Below, one piece after another: positions 7,955 to 16,233 of a stretch of 64,000 nucleotides of DNA. The stretch comes from Muribaculaceae bacterium (GTDB lineage Bacteria > Bacteroidota > Bacteroidia > Bacteroidales > Muribaculaceae): the NCBI GenBank assembly GCA_017409345.1, contig JAFQSX010000013.1, positions 52,199 to 116,198 on the forward strand. The letters are read 5' to 3'. Both the position numbers and the translations under genes were made by a program. Position 1 is the first letter of the stretch. Each line of letters starts with the position of its first letter. Under the pieces are notes generated by a model. It searched no databases. It saw nothing but the letters and a program-made list of their open reading frames with translations, and was not told where the DNA came from.

Positions 7955-8998
7955 TTAGTGAATCGTTACTTGTGTGGCGCCAAACCCATATTCACGGAAA
8001 GAGGCATCTTGCGCTTGGCAACGAGGATATTTCTTCTTCAACTCTTGCAACACAGCTTGTCGCAACACTCCTTCGCCTTTACCATGGATAAACACAATCT
8101 TTTGCCCTTTAAATTTGAGATTATCAGTCATCACACGATTAAATTCGCGAAGTTGCACATTGAGCATATCTGTATTTGATAGCCCGGCAGTTGTGTCAAG
8201 TAATTCATGAATATGGAGATCTACAACAATCGTTTCAGGACGCAATGCGGGAGTGCTTTTTGCTTTTGGCCTGTCGGCTTTGTAGTTTTTCTTTGCATTC
8301 ATTGCATCTTCAAGACCTCGGCTGTCGATAACCATAGAACGTAATGGAATGTCATTTTTTACAATGTCGATAGCTATAACCGGAGTGCCGAAATATACAC
8401 TTTTGTGGAAACAATGAAGTTTGAAAAACTTTGTGGTGTCAAGACGATATTCTACGGCTACAGGAGCTTTGAGTGTAAACTCTTTATCACGTTTGAATGC
8501 TACATATTGAATTGCTACACGATCCATTGACGGTAGGTCTTGATGAGTTACTTCGCAAAGTAATAATTGAGTGTTAGGCTCAATGATTCCGGCATGACGA
8601 GTAATCCATCCTTCGTTGTCGGCACGAGTGAGGTATGTGAAATAGAGATAATAGTTTGAGTCATTTACGAGATAAGCATCGTAGGTCGTGGTGTTGAGGT
8701 GCTTAATTTCTATAGGCTCGTATGCAAGAACTATGTTAAGGATATCTCCGGTCTCGGTTTCCTCAATTTCTTCGGGTTTGGGTGCTTTGGGGTGTTCGGG
8801 AACGAATGTTGATGCTACCGCTTTCTTTTCAGCCTGAGGTTTGGGTGCCGAAGCCGATCCAACAACTACACATTCGCGCAATAACACCGGAGTTTCAAAT
8901 CCGTCATCGTCAACGTAAGCCATATTGCCATCTATTCTCACTATGCGACCACCTCCCACGGCATTGAGGTAACGCACTATATCTCTTACTTGTGCCAT
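7955..8998 (-). CDS. DUF2027 and Smr domain protein (MutS2-like C-terminus)
   Basis: The 347 residues begin with MAQVRDIVRYLNAVGGGRI and an SH3-like segment with AYVDDDGFE, typical of DUF2027. A lysine/proline linker follows near residues 55-80 and then a beta-rich middle domain. The last 90 residues form an Smr domain: VVDLHIHEL (the DLH motif), QIREF-like helix and VFIHGKGEGVLR, whose H-G-x-G loop is characteristic. Smr domains bind or cut nucleic acids, and in bacteria some act in ribosome rescue. The exact role of this Bacteroidota architecture is not known. It is the first gene of a three-gene operon. Confidence 0.88.
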   Translation of the reverse strand: MAQVRDIVRYLNAVGGGRIVRIDGNMAYVDDDGFETPVLLRECVVVGSASAPKPQAEKKAVASTFVPEHPKAPKPEEIEETETGDILNIVLAYEPIEIKHLNTTTYDAYLVNDSNYYLYFTYLTRADNEGWITRHAGIIEPNTQLLLCEVTHQDLPSMDRVAIQYVAFKRDKEFTLKAPVAVEYRLDTTKFFKLHCFHKSVYFGTPVIAIDIVKNDIPLRSMVIDSRGLEDAMNAKKNYKADRPKAKSTPALRPETIVVDLHIHELLDTTAGLSNTDMLNVQLREFNRVMTDNLKFKGQKIVFIHGKGEGVLRQAVLQELKKKYPRCQAQDASFREYGFGATQVTIH

Positions 8999-9034
8999 AA
9001 TTTATGTTGTAATAATTTTATCTAATTGTGCTTG

Positions 9035-9370
9035 TTAGTGACTCCACGACAAAAGTCCAGACACTGTCTGGATTTTTGGAAATCGCAAGTAGAATTGTCT
9101 TATCATAAACAAGTTGCTACGGCTGAATCCTTTTCCATATCTTATGCGAAGATCTGCCGATAATTTGTTGATAAGTTCATCTCCATAAATAGCTTTAGCT
9201 CGTCCTTTTTGTTCATACTCTACGATGTATTGGCCTATTTGCCAATAAGTGTTGACCAATACTGTGTTTATCGTGGAAGCAACTTTTCCTTTTGCGTCAA
9301 CTAATAGTTTGCCAATTTCGTCTATTAGCTGTTGATATTGTTTATTATTTTGAGCATGTATGATATTCAT
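9035..9370 (-). pseudogene. DUF1016 (YhcG-type) nuclease, N-terminal fragment
   Basis: The 111 residues match only the N-terminal DUF1016 domain: ITVLVNTYWQIGQYIVE-like text (here NTVLVNTYWQIGQYIVEYEQ) and LSADLRIRYGKGFSRSNLF, ending LLSWSH at a TAA. Full proteins of this family are about 330-350 residues and continue after LSWSHY with a C-terminal PD-(D/E)xK nuclease domain, which is absent here. The downstream bases do not obviously continue the protein. It is therefore a remnant, or possibly a stand-alone N-terminal domain. The family is frequent next to restriction-modification genes, and a restriction-type island begins 1.6 kb away beyond queA. Confidence 0.75.
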
Positions 9371-9490
9371 AAGGGACTTCGATAAATTGCTTTGTGTTGC
9401 AGAGTGATTTTATGTTAGCAAATTTATTGTTTTTATTTGAAATGGTCAAATAAGAGTTGCTAAAAAGACTTTACTTAATCATAATTATAG

Positions 9491-9498
9491 TATCTTTG
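9491..9498 (+). promoter_or_regulatory. -7 box of queA
   Basis: TATCTTTG followed by GCA lies 22 bases before the queA start at 9520. The -33 region is not convincing. Confidence 0.5.
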
Positions 9499-9519
9499 CA
9501 CAATAAAAACAAAGAATAA

Positions 9520-10740
9520 ATGAGCGAGATTAAAGATATACGCATTGAGGAGTATAATTATCATTTGCCCGATGAACGAATTGCGAAGCACCCTCTTGAG
9601 CAACGCGATGAGTGTAAATTGTTGGTACGTAATGCTGATGGCGCGATTTCGGAACACGTTTTCAAGCAATTGCCATCGTTGCTACCCCATGATGCCATGC
9701 TCATTTATAATAACACTCGTGTGATTAACGCAAGATTGCGCTTTCGCAAGAGTGAGGGTGGGGCACTAATTGAAATCTTCTGCCTCGAGCCGGTCACTCC
9801 TGCTGATTATGCAGTAAATTTTGCCATGACCGATGAATGTTCGTGGCTATGCTTTGTGGGAAATTCAAAGCGTTGGAAACAAGGAGACCTCTCGGCTATA
9901 ATCAATATCGATGGGGTAGATGTGACATTGAGAGCCACTCGCATAAATAAAGAGGGTAATGCATCGGTGGTGCGTTTCTCTTGGGACAATCACGACTTTA
10001 CTTTCGCTCAAATCATTGCCGCAGCCGGGGAGATTCCCATTCCTCCTTATCTCAACCGCTCAACCGAAGCAAGCGATAGTGAGGATTACCAAACGGTGTA
10101 TTCCCATATCGACGGTTCGGTGGCTGCCCCTACTGCCGGGTTGCATTTTACACCCGAAGTGCTTGAGGAAGTGTCAAAGAGCGGAATTCCTCGCCGAGAA
10201 CTCACTCTACATGTGGGCGCCGGTACGTTTCAACCGGTGAAGAGCGACAGTATTGGCGAACATGAGATGCATAGTGAGTTCATCGCCGTGCCTAAATCGT
10301 TAATCGAGGAACTTGCATCAACCTCTCGACGTGTGTTTGCCGTTGGAACAACCTCGGTGCGCACACTTGAAAGCCTTTATCATATAGGTTGCCTCATTGC
10401 TCAAAACGAGTGGAACGGTGAATTGCCACAATGGTATCCTTATAGTGAAACACACCCACACCTATCAGTGGCCGACTCGCTAAATGCTATTGTGGAATAT
10501 CTCAACGCATCGGGTAGCGACACACTTATCGCCTCTACGCGAGTAATCATTGCCCCCGGATATAAATATATGATTGTAAAAGGAATTATCACCAATTTCC
10601 ACCAACCACAATCAACACTTCTGCTACTCGTTTCAGCCTTTGTTGGCGGCGACTGGCGAGCAATGTACGACTTCGCCCTCACCCACAACTTCCGCTTCCT
10701 CAGCTACGGTGACGCCTCATTGCTAATGCATAGTTCGTAA
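9520..10740 (+). CDS. queA: tRNA preQ1(34) S-adenosylmethionine ribosyltransferase-isomerase QueA
   Basis: QueA transfers and isomerises the ribosyl group of S-adenosylmethionine onto preQ1 at the wobble base of tRNA, giving epoxyqueuosine. The protein is 406 residues, somewhat longer than the usual 340-360, with the extra length in the middle and C-terminal region. Diagnostic segments are YHLPDERIAKHPLEQRDECK near the start, YNNTRVINARLRF, GEIPIPPYLNR, SVAAPTAGLHFT, LHVGAGTFQPV and ITNFHQPQSTLLLLVSAFVG near the end. The C-terminal codons run into the dispersed repeat at 10738. Queuosine genes are not clustered here. Confidence 0.96.
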   Translation: MSEIKDIRIEEYNYHLPDERIAKHPLEQRDECKLLVRNADGAISEHVFKQLPSLLPHDAMLIYNNTRVINARLRFRKSEGGALIEIFCLEPVTPADYAVNFAMTDECSWLCFVGNSKRWKQGDLSAIINIDGVDVTLRATRINKEGNASVVRFSWDNHDFTFAQIIAAAGEIPIPPYLNRSTEASDSEDYQTVYSHIDGSVAAPTAGLHFTPEVLEEVSKSGIPRRELTLHVGAGTFQPVKSDSIGEHEMHSEFIAVPKSLIEELASTSRRVFAVGTTSVRTLESLYHIGCLIAQNEWNGELPQWYPYSETHPHLSVADSLNAIVEYLNASGSDTLIASTRVIIAPGYKYMIVKGIITNFHQPQSTLLLLVSAFVGGDWRAMYDFALTHNFRFLSYGDASLLMHSS

Positions 10741-10790
10741 TGCATAATTAACTCGGTCAAGCCTCGTTGAGCCCTTCGGGGTTAATAATT
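10738..10790. repeat. Dispersed 3'-end repeat, copy B (inverted)
   Basis: TAATGCATAATTAACTCGG, CAAGCCTCGTTGAGCCCTTC, GGGGTTAATAATTAAT is the reverse complement of the family core and differs from copy A at very few positions. It begins at the queA stop codon. It forms the left border of the accessory island. Confidence 0.8.
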
Positions 10791-11017
10791 AATAGAAAAA
10801 GAACTATAAGCTAATATTTAAATCTTTGTTAAAGAGTAGGCACAATGTGCTGTGTTCTCTCAATTTGTTTGAGCTGATTTTATATATTTAACATGCATGA
10901 GAAAAAATATCGCTCATGTAGGTGATTATCTTTACTACCTAAATATATAGTCTTAAAAATTTTAGTTAACTTTGTGAATCAAGGTGAATCCAATGTTTTT
11001 ATGTTCAAACAATTAAT
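10791..11017 (+). promoter_or_regulatory. Island promoter region with a possible operator
   Basis: The -7 box TAACTTTG (10967-10974) sits 44 bases before the methyltransferase start and is the only good promoter found upstream of the seven-gene island. An inverted repeat, CATGAG (10896-10901) with CTCATG (10913-10918), lies about 50 bases farther upstream and could bind a regulator. This region is very AT-rich and has no coding sequence that I can support. Confidence 0.45.
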
Positions 11018-13714
11018 ATGGCAAAGAAGAAAGGTAATTTTTCATATATTGAAGCACGAGAAGCCCTTGAAGCAATAAGTGCTACTGCAACAAAAGAATC
11101 TATACCATACGATTTGCTTCGTGTATTTTGTGGTTATGGTGATGCGAGTCTTGCTCGTGTTGCCGATGGCCGTGGTAATGATGCAAAAGATGGCAAAACA
11201 ATTCTCATAAAGAAACTTTTAGCATATCGTTGTTCTGAAACAAATGTGTTTGGAGATGAAGATTTATACGCAATCCTCGATGATATGCGAGCCACACCTT
11301 CTATTTCAAAAAAAGAGCCTCGATTGTATATTGCATCTGACGGAACACGTATTGTTGCTTATGATCCCAAAGAAGATGATATATATGATAATGATATAAG
11401 TTTGTTATGGAAAGATTTTGAATTTTTCAAACCACTTGCAGGTATCGAGAAATTCAAAAATACCGAAGAATCTGAAGCTGATGTAAAGTCGGCTGAAATG
11501 ATGGCTAAGATATATGACGATATTCGTAGATATAACAATGTTACCGATAAAGAACAAGTGCATAACATCAATGTGTTTATGACACGGTTGTTGTTTTGTT
11601 TCTTTGCTGAAGACACTGGATTGTTTCCGGTTCAAAATATGTTCACTCATGCCATAGAACATAACACAAAGGCTGATGGGAGTGATATAGCAGAGTTTAT
11701 CGAGGGTATATTTGATGTAATGGCTATTAATGATGGTGAGGTGCGTGCATCTTTACCCAATGTTATATCTCAATTTCCATACGTTAATGGGGGATTGTTT
11801 CAAAAGCATATTCCAATACCCATTATGAGTCGTCGCACACGAATGTTGATGCTTAGGTGTGGTGAATATAATTGGGCAGAGATAAATCCTGATATATTTG
11901 GTTCGATGATACAAGCCGTTGTTAATCCTGATGATCGAGCAGGGTTGGGTATGCATTACACATCGGTGCCAAATATTATGAAAGTAATAAAACCGTTGTT
12001 TCTTGATGACTTGACCGATGAATTTATTCGGTCGAAAGAAGATGAACGGAAGTTGAGGTTATTGCTCGCTCGATTGTCAAAAATTAAATTCTTTGACCCT
12101 GCGTGTGGCTCGGGTAATTTCTTGATTATTGCTTATAAGGCTATTCGTGAGTTGGAAATACAGATTTGGAAGCAACTGCAATCAATAAGTGGCGGTCAAG
12201 CAATAATACCATTTTCAGAAATTACACTGCAACAGTTTTATGGTATAGAAATCGATGAATATGCGTGCGATACGGCCATTTTGTCATTGTGGCTTGCAGA
12301 GCACCAAATGAATAATATCTTCCATCGTGATTTAGGTACACGCCCCGATGCTCTACCATTGCGGCCAAGTGGAAATATCGTGTGTGGGAATGCCTGCCGA
12401 CTTGATTGGAACACTGTTTGTCCTCATACTATTGACGAAGAAGTGTATATAATGGGTAATCCTCCGTATTTGGGAAGTAGTATGCAAGATACTGAGCAGA
12501 AATTAGACTTAACATTAGTATGTGGAGGCTTTGATAGTTATAAAAATTTGGATTATATCGCTTGTTGGTTTATTTTAGGCACTAAATATCTTAAAGAAAC
12601 TAATGCAAAACTTTCGTTTGTTAGCACAAATTCAATATGTCAAGGAGAGCAAGTTGCTATGTTATGGAACCCCATCTTTAAAATGGGAATTAATATAGAA
12701 TTTGCATATAAATCATTTAAATGGAGTAATAGTGCCAAAAACAACGCTGGAGTCAGTGTTATTATTGTTGGTTTAAGTTCTAAAAAAATACGACAAAAAA
12801 CTCTATACTTCAATGAAAGTAAATTTTTTGTGGAGAATATAAATGCTTATTTACTAAATGCCCCCAATATTATAATTGATCGGCTAAACAAACCAATATC
12901 TCAATTACCAAATATGGTATTCGGGAATAAACCTACTGATGGGGGATTCTTAATTTTAGATGAAACTGAATACAATAACATAATACAGCAATATCCAAAT
13001 GCAAAATCGTTGATTCGATATTATCATGGTGCAGATAGTTTTATTAATGGAACCATCCGATATTGTTTGTGGATAAATGACGAAGACGTGTCACTTGCAA
13101 ATAGTATTCCTTTAATAAAAAAACGATTAGAAAAAGTATCCGAATTTAGAAATAAGAGTAAGGCAGAGAGTACAGTTATATATGCAAATAAACCTCATTT
13201 ATTTAAACAAAGAGCACATCAAGAAAGCCTATCTTTGATTATTCCTCGTGTTTCGTCGGAAAGAAGAACATATATACCAATAGGATTCTTAAATTCAAAT
13301 ACAATTATTTCAGACTCGGCACAAGCGGTTTATAATGCTGATGTTTTCATATTTGGAATAATAACATCTTATATTCACATGCTATGGGCTAAAACAATCG
13401 GAGGTAAATTAGAAACCCGATATCGTTATACAAATCTTTGTTATAATTCATTCCCATTTCCTAAAATCAGCAATGAACAAAAGGATAGGTTAACAACTCT
13501 TGCTGAAAATATATTGCTCGTAAGGGAAAATCATACTGAAATGACTTTGGGCGAAATGTATAATCCCGAATCGATGCCAATGGACTTAAAAGTTGCCCAT
13601 CAAGCATTGGATATCGCAGTAGAACAATGCTATCGCACCGAACCATTTACCTCCGACGAAGAACGTCTGGAATACCTTTTTAAACTCTATGAAAAAATGA
13701 CAAAAAAGAAATGA
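11018..13714 (+). CDS. MmeI/YeeA-like N6-adenine DNA methyltransferase
   Basis: This 898-residue protein is a large class I adenine methyltransferase. The SAM-binding motif I, FFDPACGSGNF, is at about residues 356-366 and the catalytic motif IV, NPPY, at about 479-482. The C-terminal third carries a target-recognition region closing with RYRYTNLCYNSFPFPK (about residue 800), a pattern typical of MmeI-like and Eco57I-like enzymes. The N-terminal 300 residues contain the DGTRIVAYDP and FFKPLAGIEKF blocks of these enzymes but I see no PD-(D/E)xK nuclease motif, so it probably only methylates. It heads a seven-gene operon whose last two genes encode a helicase and a GIY-YIG nuclease. Its stop overlaps the next start by 4 bases. 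Methylation would mark self DNA. Confidence 0.88.
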   Translation: MAKKKGNFSYIEAREALEAISATATKESIPYDLLRVFCGYGDASLARVADGRGNDAKDGKTILIKKLLAYRCSETNVFGDEDLYAILDDMRATPSISKKEPRLYIASDGTRIVAYDPKEDDIYDNDISLLWKDFEFFKPLAGIEKFKNTEESEADVKSAEMMAKIYDDIRRYNNVTDKEQVHNINVFMTRLLFCFFAEDTGLFPVQNMFTHAIEHNTKADGSDIAEFIEGIFDVMAINDGEVRASLPNVISQFPYVNGGLFQKHIPIPIMSRRTRMLMLRCGEYNWAEINPDIFGSMIQAVVNPDDRAGLGMHYTSVPNIMKVIKPLFLDDLTDEFIRSKEDERKLRLLLARLSKIKFFDPACGSGNFLIIAYKAIRELEIQIWKQLQSISGGQAIIPFSEITLQQFYGIEIDEYACDTAILSLWLAEHQMNNIFHRDLGTRPDALPLRPSGNIVCGNACRLDWNTVCPHTIDEEVYIMGNPPYLGSSMQDTEQKLDLTLVCGGFDSYKNLDYIACWFILGTKYLKETNAKLSFVSTNSICQGEQVAMLWNPIFKMGINIEFAYKSFKWSNSAKNNAGVSVIIVGLSSKKIRQKTLYFNESKFFVENINAYLLNAPNIIIDRLNKPISQLPNMVFGNKPTDGGFLILDETEYNNIIQQYPNAKSLIRYYHGADSFINGTIRYCLWINDEDVSLANSIPLIKKRLEKVSEFRNKSKAESTVIYANKPHLFKQRAHQESLSLIIPRVSSERRTYIPIGFLNSNTIISDSAQAVYNADVFIFGIITSYIHMLWAKTIGGKLETRYRYTNLCYNSFPFPKISNEQKDRLTTLAENILLVRENHTEMTLGEMYNPESMPMDLKVAHQALDIAVEQCYRTEPFTSDEERLEYLFKLYEKMTKKK

Positions 13715-14430
13715 CGAATATGAGAAAGACAATAATAATCATTTGTACGATTATAGGGCTACTTGAACTAATGGTTATTGTAGCGTATTTCAGTATTTTT
13801 AATGGAAATATATCTACGAATAATCAAGATTGGGGACTTTTTATTCAAATATTTAATGGGTTGATTATGGCGATATTGACAGCAGTTAATATTTACATAT
13901 TCTATAAACTAAACATAACAATAGAAAATAAAAATCAGGAACGAAACATAAAAGAAAAAATTGACAAAGTTCAATCTGTAATAACTCAACTACGAGTAAA
14001 TCAATATGAAGAGATTAGGAGTCTAATTACTGATGTAAAAGTTGAATTAATGCGAAATGTCTTTAATCCTCAGAATATTTTTAAATTACAGAAAAAACTT
14101 ATGGAAATGGACCAATCTTTTTTGTACAAAAGTTCTGATTTGGGGTATGATTCATTTCTGTTTCCTGTGATTGAAGATATTTTAGATAAGAAAGATATCA
14201 TCATGAATGAATTTAAAAACACTGAAAATAATAAGATTCCCAATTATACTCCACTGATTGAACGCATAACAGATTTTCTACATATTGTTGAATTTTATAT
14301 ATTTGGACAAATGTTGACACAAAAAGAGATTGAATCTTATATTTCTAAGAATAAAGATGATGTTGATTGCACGATTCGATGTATTAATGAATTTGCAGAA
14401 GAATTAGCTAATAAAATGAATGAAAAATAA
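13711..14430 (+). CDS. Two-TM protein with cytosolic helical domain, unknown function
   Basis: I do not recognise a family. The 239 residues begin with two hydrophobic helices (about residues 6-29 and 43-68), followed by a charged, helix-forming region with NKNQERNIKEKIDKVQSVIT that could form a coiled coil, and an acidic C-terminal domain. There is no signal peptide cleavage site. The start overlaps the methyltransferase stop by 4 bases (ATGA). A second ATG at 13720 is a possible start. Codon use is more AT-rich than in the flanking core genes. A membrane protein inside a restriction-type operon suggests a membrane-acting effector or sensor, but this is inference. Confidence 0.75.
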   Translation: MTNMRKTIIIICTIIGLLELMVIVAYFSIFNGNISTNNQDWGLFIQIFNGLIMAILTAVNIYIFYKLNITIENKNQERNIKEKIDKVQSVITQLRVNQYEEIRSLITDVKVELMRNVFNPQNIFKLQKKLMEMDQSFLYKSSDLGYDSFLFPVIEDILDKKDIIMNEFKNTENNKIPNYTPLIERITDFLHIVEFYIFGQMLTQKEIESYISKNKDDVDCTIRCINEFAEELANKMNEK

Positions 14431-14433
14431 TTT

Positions 14434-15219
14434 ATGGGAACAGAGGCATATAAAATATTAGGTTTCTCTGAACACCTTTATCATTATACTTCTATTGATG
14501 CCGTTTGTGGGGGAATTATAACCAAAGAAGGTTTGGTTTTTAGGTTAACGCATTATGCATACTTAAATGACACCAAGGAATATGATTTGGGTAGAGAGGT
14601 ATTCTCTAATAGATTAAAAGGTGCAGAAAAAGAGTATCTTGAGTATGTGAAATCAAAACCTTCATATATTCTTTCGCTATCGCAGAAGCAAGATTTTCTG
14701 CCGATGTGGGGGATGTATGGGAAAAATGGAAGTGGACTAATGTTAGGACTTTCTACTGATGACCTCTTTAATTTTGTCGGGACTGGATTAGATGAGTGTA
14801 AGTATTGTAATGATAATCTTATATTTGACAATGATGAAGATGAAGCACACATAACAGCATGTATTGCTACTTACGAGAAAATTAAGGCAAAAAAAATATA
14901 TGACGATGTTGCGACATATCATCTTAGACGGAAATTAGATGAACTTATCCCATTTATAAAATCAAATTATTTTGCTTATGAAAAAGAAGTAAGGCTTGCA
15001 ATAAAAGCGAACAAAAATGATAATATATCATATCGTTCTATAGGGAACATAATTGTCCCATACATAACAATAATCTTACCAAAGAATATATTACGAAAAA
15101 TAATGATTGGTCCGACTCTTGATGCAAAAAGAGTTGAACAATCATTGAAATTATATTTAGATGATATGGGTTATGAAGATGTATCTATTGAGGTTTCTCA
15201 TGCTCCATATAGAGGTTAA
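14434..15219 (+). CDS. DUF2971 domain protein
   Basis: The 261-residue protein has the ordered DUF2971 blocks: LYHYTS (H17, Y18), ALTHYAYLNDTKEY-type segment (here HYAYLNDTKEYDLGREVF, residues 40-57), YILSLSQKQDFLPMWGMYG (residues 78-96) and a late EKEVRLAIKAN, then IMIGPTLD. DUF2971 genes often occur in defence islands, but no activity is established that I know of. The arrangement of an early H-Y, a central W-x2-Y and a late E-x-E/R resembles the H-Y-E layout of ADP-ribosyltransferase folds, which is speculation. It begins 4 bases after the TM protein and is co-transcribed with it. Confidence 0.8.
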   Translation: MGTEAYKILGFSEHLYHYTSIDAVCGGIITKEGLVFRLTHYAYLNDTKEYDLGREVFSNRLKGAEKEYLEYVKSKPSYILSLSQKQDFLPMWGMYGKNGSGLMLGLSTDDLFNFVGTGLDECKYCNDNLIFDNDEDEAHITACIATYEKIKAKKIYDDVATYHLRRKLDELIPFIKSNYFAYEKEVRLAIKANKNDNISYRSIGNIIVPYITIILPKNILRKIMIGPTLDAKRVEQSLKLYLDDMGYEDVSIEVSHAPYRG

Positions 15220-15237
15220 TAATTTAATCTGAATGTT

Positions 15238-16221
15238 ATGGAAGAAATGACATTAAAAGAATTTATTCATTTTTTTCAGAGTACTTTTTATAAACAATTA
15301 AAAAAGGAAAGATTTTGTTGTTGCCCAAATTGTAATAATAGGGCAATTCGTTCTCATGTATTTCAAGAAAATAGAATATTAAAACCAATTGCAAAAGATA
15401 GTAAAGTTTATCAGTTTCATTATAATAATTTATTTAATCCACAAAAAATAGGCTATAAACTTGAAGGAATTAATAAAGCCTTTTCGTTTAATGGATATTG
15501 CAATTTTCATGACAATGGGTTGTTTGCTCCTATAGAAAAAAACAACGAGAATATAGATTGGACTGATAAATATAACCAGTTTTTATTAGGCTATAAATCT
15601 ATATGTAATGAGTTGTTTCGGGTGAATGTTGGAATTGAAACATTAGATATTGTATCAAAAGAAACGTATTCAACTCAATCTTTTAAAATATTTTGGGCAA
15701 AAAGTAATTTAAATGGTCTGAAATTGGTTTTAGAAAGATATAAGAACCTTTTTGAAAATTATCTATTAGAACAAATTGAGTGTGATAATTATTCTTTCGA
15801 AACGATTATATTTCCTTTTCAAATAGATTTATGTATATCGTCCCCGATACAGATTGAGGGAATACGATCATATAATTATAATACAGGAATGAAAGAAACG
15901 AACATTGTAAATATGTTTCCATATAATGGAACTACTATTATAATACTTGGATATTCAGAAGGGTTTGATAATAATTGGATAAAGAAAATATCAAATAAAT
16001 TGCAATCCAAAAACAGCATTGAGATTAGCAGTGCAATACAAGATGTTCTATTTCATGCCGAGTTTCATTGTATGTCTAAAAATTTATATGATGAAATTGG
16101 GGTAAAAATGCAGAAATTTTTAGATGAATGGTATGAAAATAGAACAAACTATGACATGGAGTTAAAATATACTTCAAATATATTAAGTGATTACATATCA
16201 AAAATAGCAAACTTTAAATAA
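15238..16221 (+). CDS. Zinc-finger protein with HNH-like C-x2-C/SH/C-x2-HD pattern
   Basis: No characterised family is recognised. Within the first 100 of 327 residues there are a C-x2-C pair (C29, C32), then AIRSHVFQ with H40, and later YCNFHDNGLFAPIE with C88, H91 and D92. Two cysteine pairs or a Cys-His pair enclosing a histidine after a short strand resemble the treble-clef frame of HNH-type nucleases. The canonical second histidine/asparagine is not obvious. The remaining 230 residues look like a mixed alpha/beta domain without recognisable motifs. Genes with an SH after C-x2-C and a later C-x2-HD are, as I recall, scattered among mobile defence loci. It sits between DUF2971 and RhuM genes with 18- and 12-base gaps. 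Confidence 0.7.
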   Translation: MEEMTLKEFIHFFQSTFYKQLKKERFCCCPNCNNRAIRSHVFQENRILKPIAKDSKVYQFHYNNLFNPQKIGYKLEGINKAFSFNGYCNFHDNGLFAPIEKNNENIDWTDKYNQFLLGYKSICNELFRVNVGIETLDIVSKETYSTQSFKIFWAKSNLNGLKLVLERYKNLFENYLLEQIECDNYSFETIIFPFQIDLCISSPIQIEGIRSYNYNTGMKETNIVNMFPYNGTTIIILGYSEGFDNNWIKKISNKLQSKNSIEISSAIQDVLFHAEFHCMSKNLYDEIGVKMQKFLDEWYENRTNYDMELKYTSNILSDYISKIANFK

Positions 16222-16233
16222 ATTAGATTAAAA

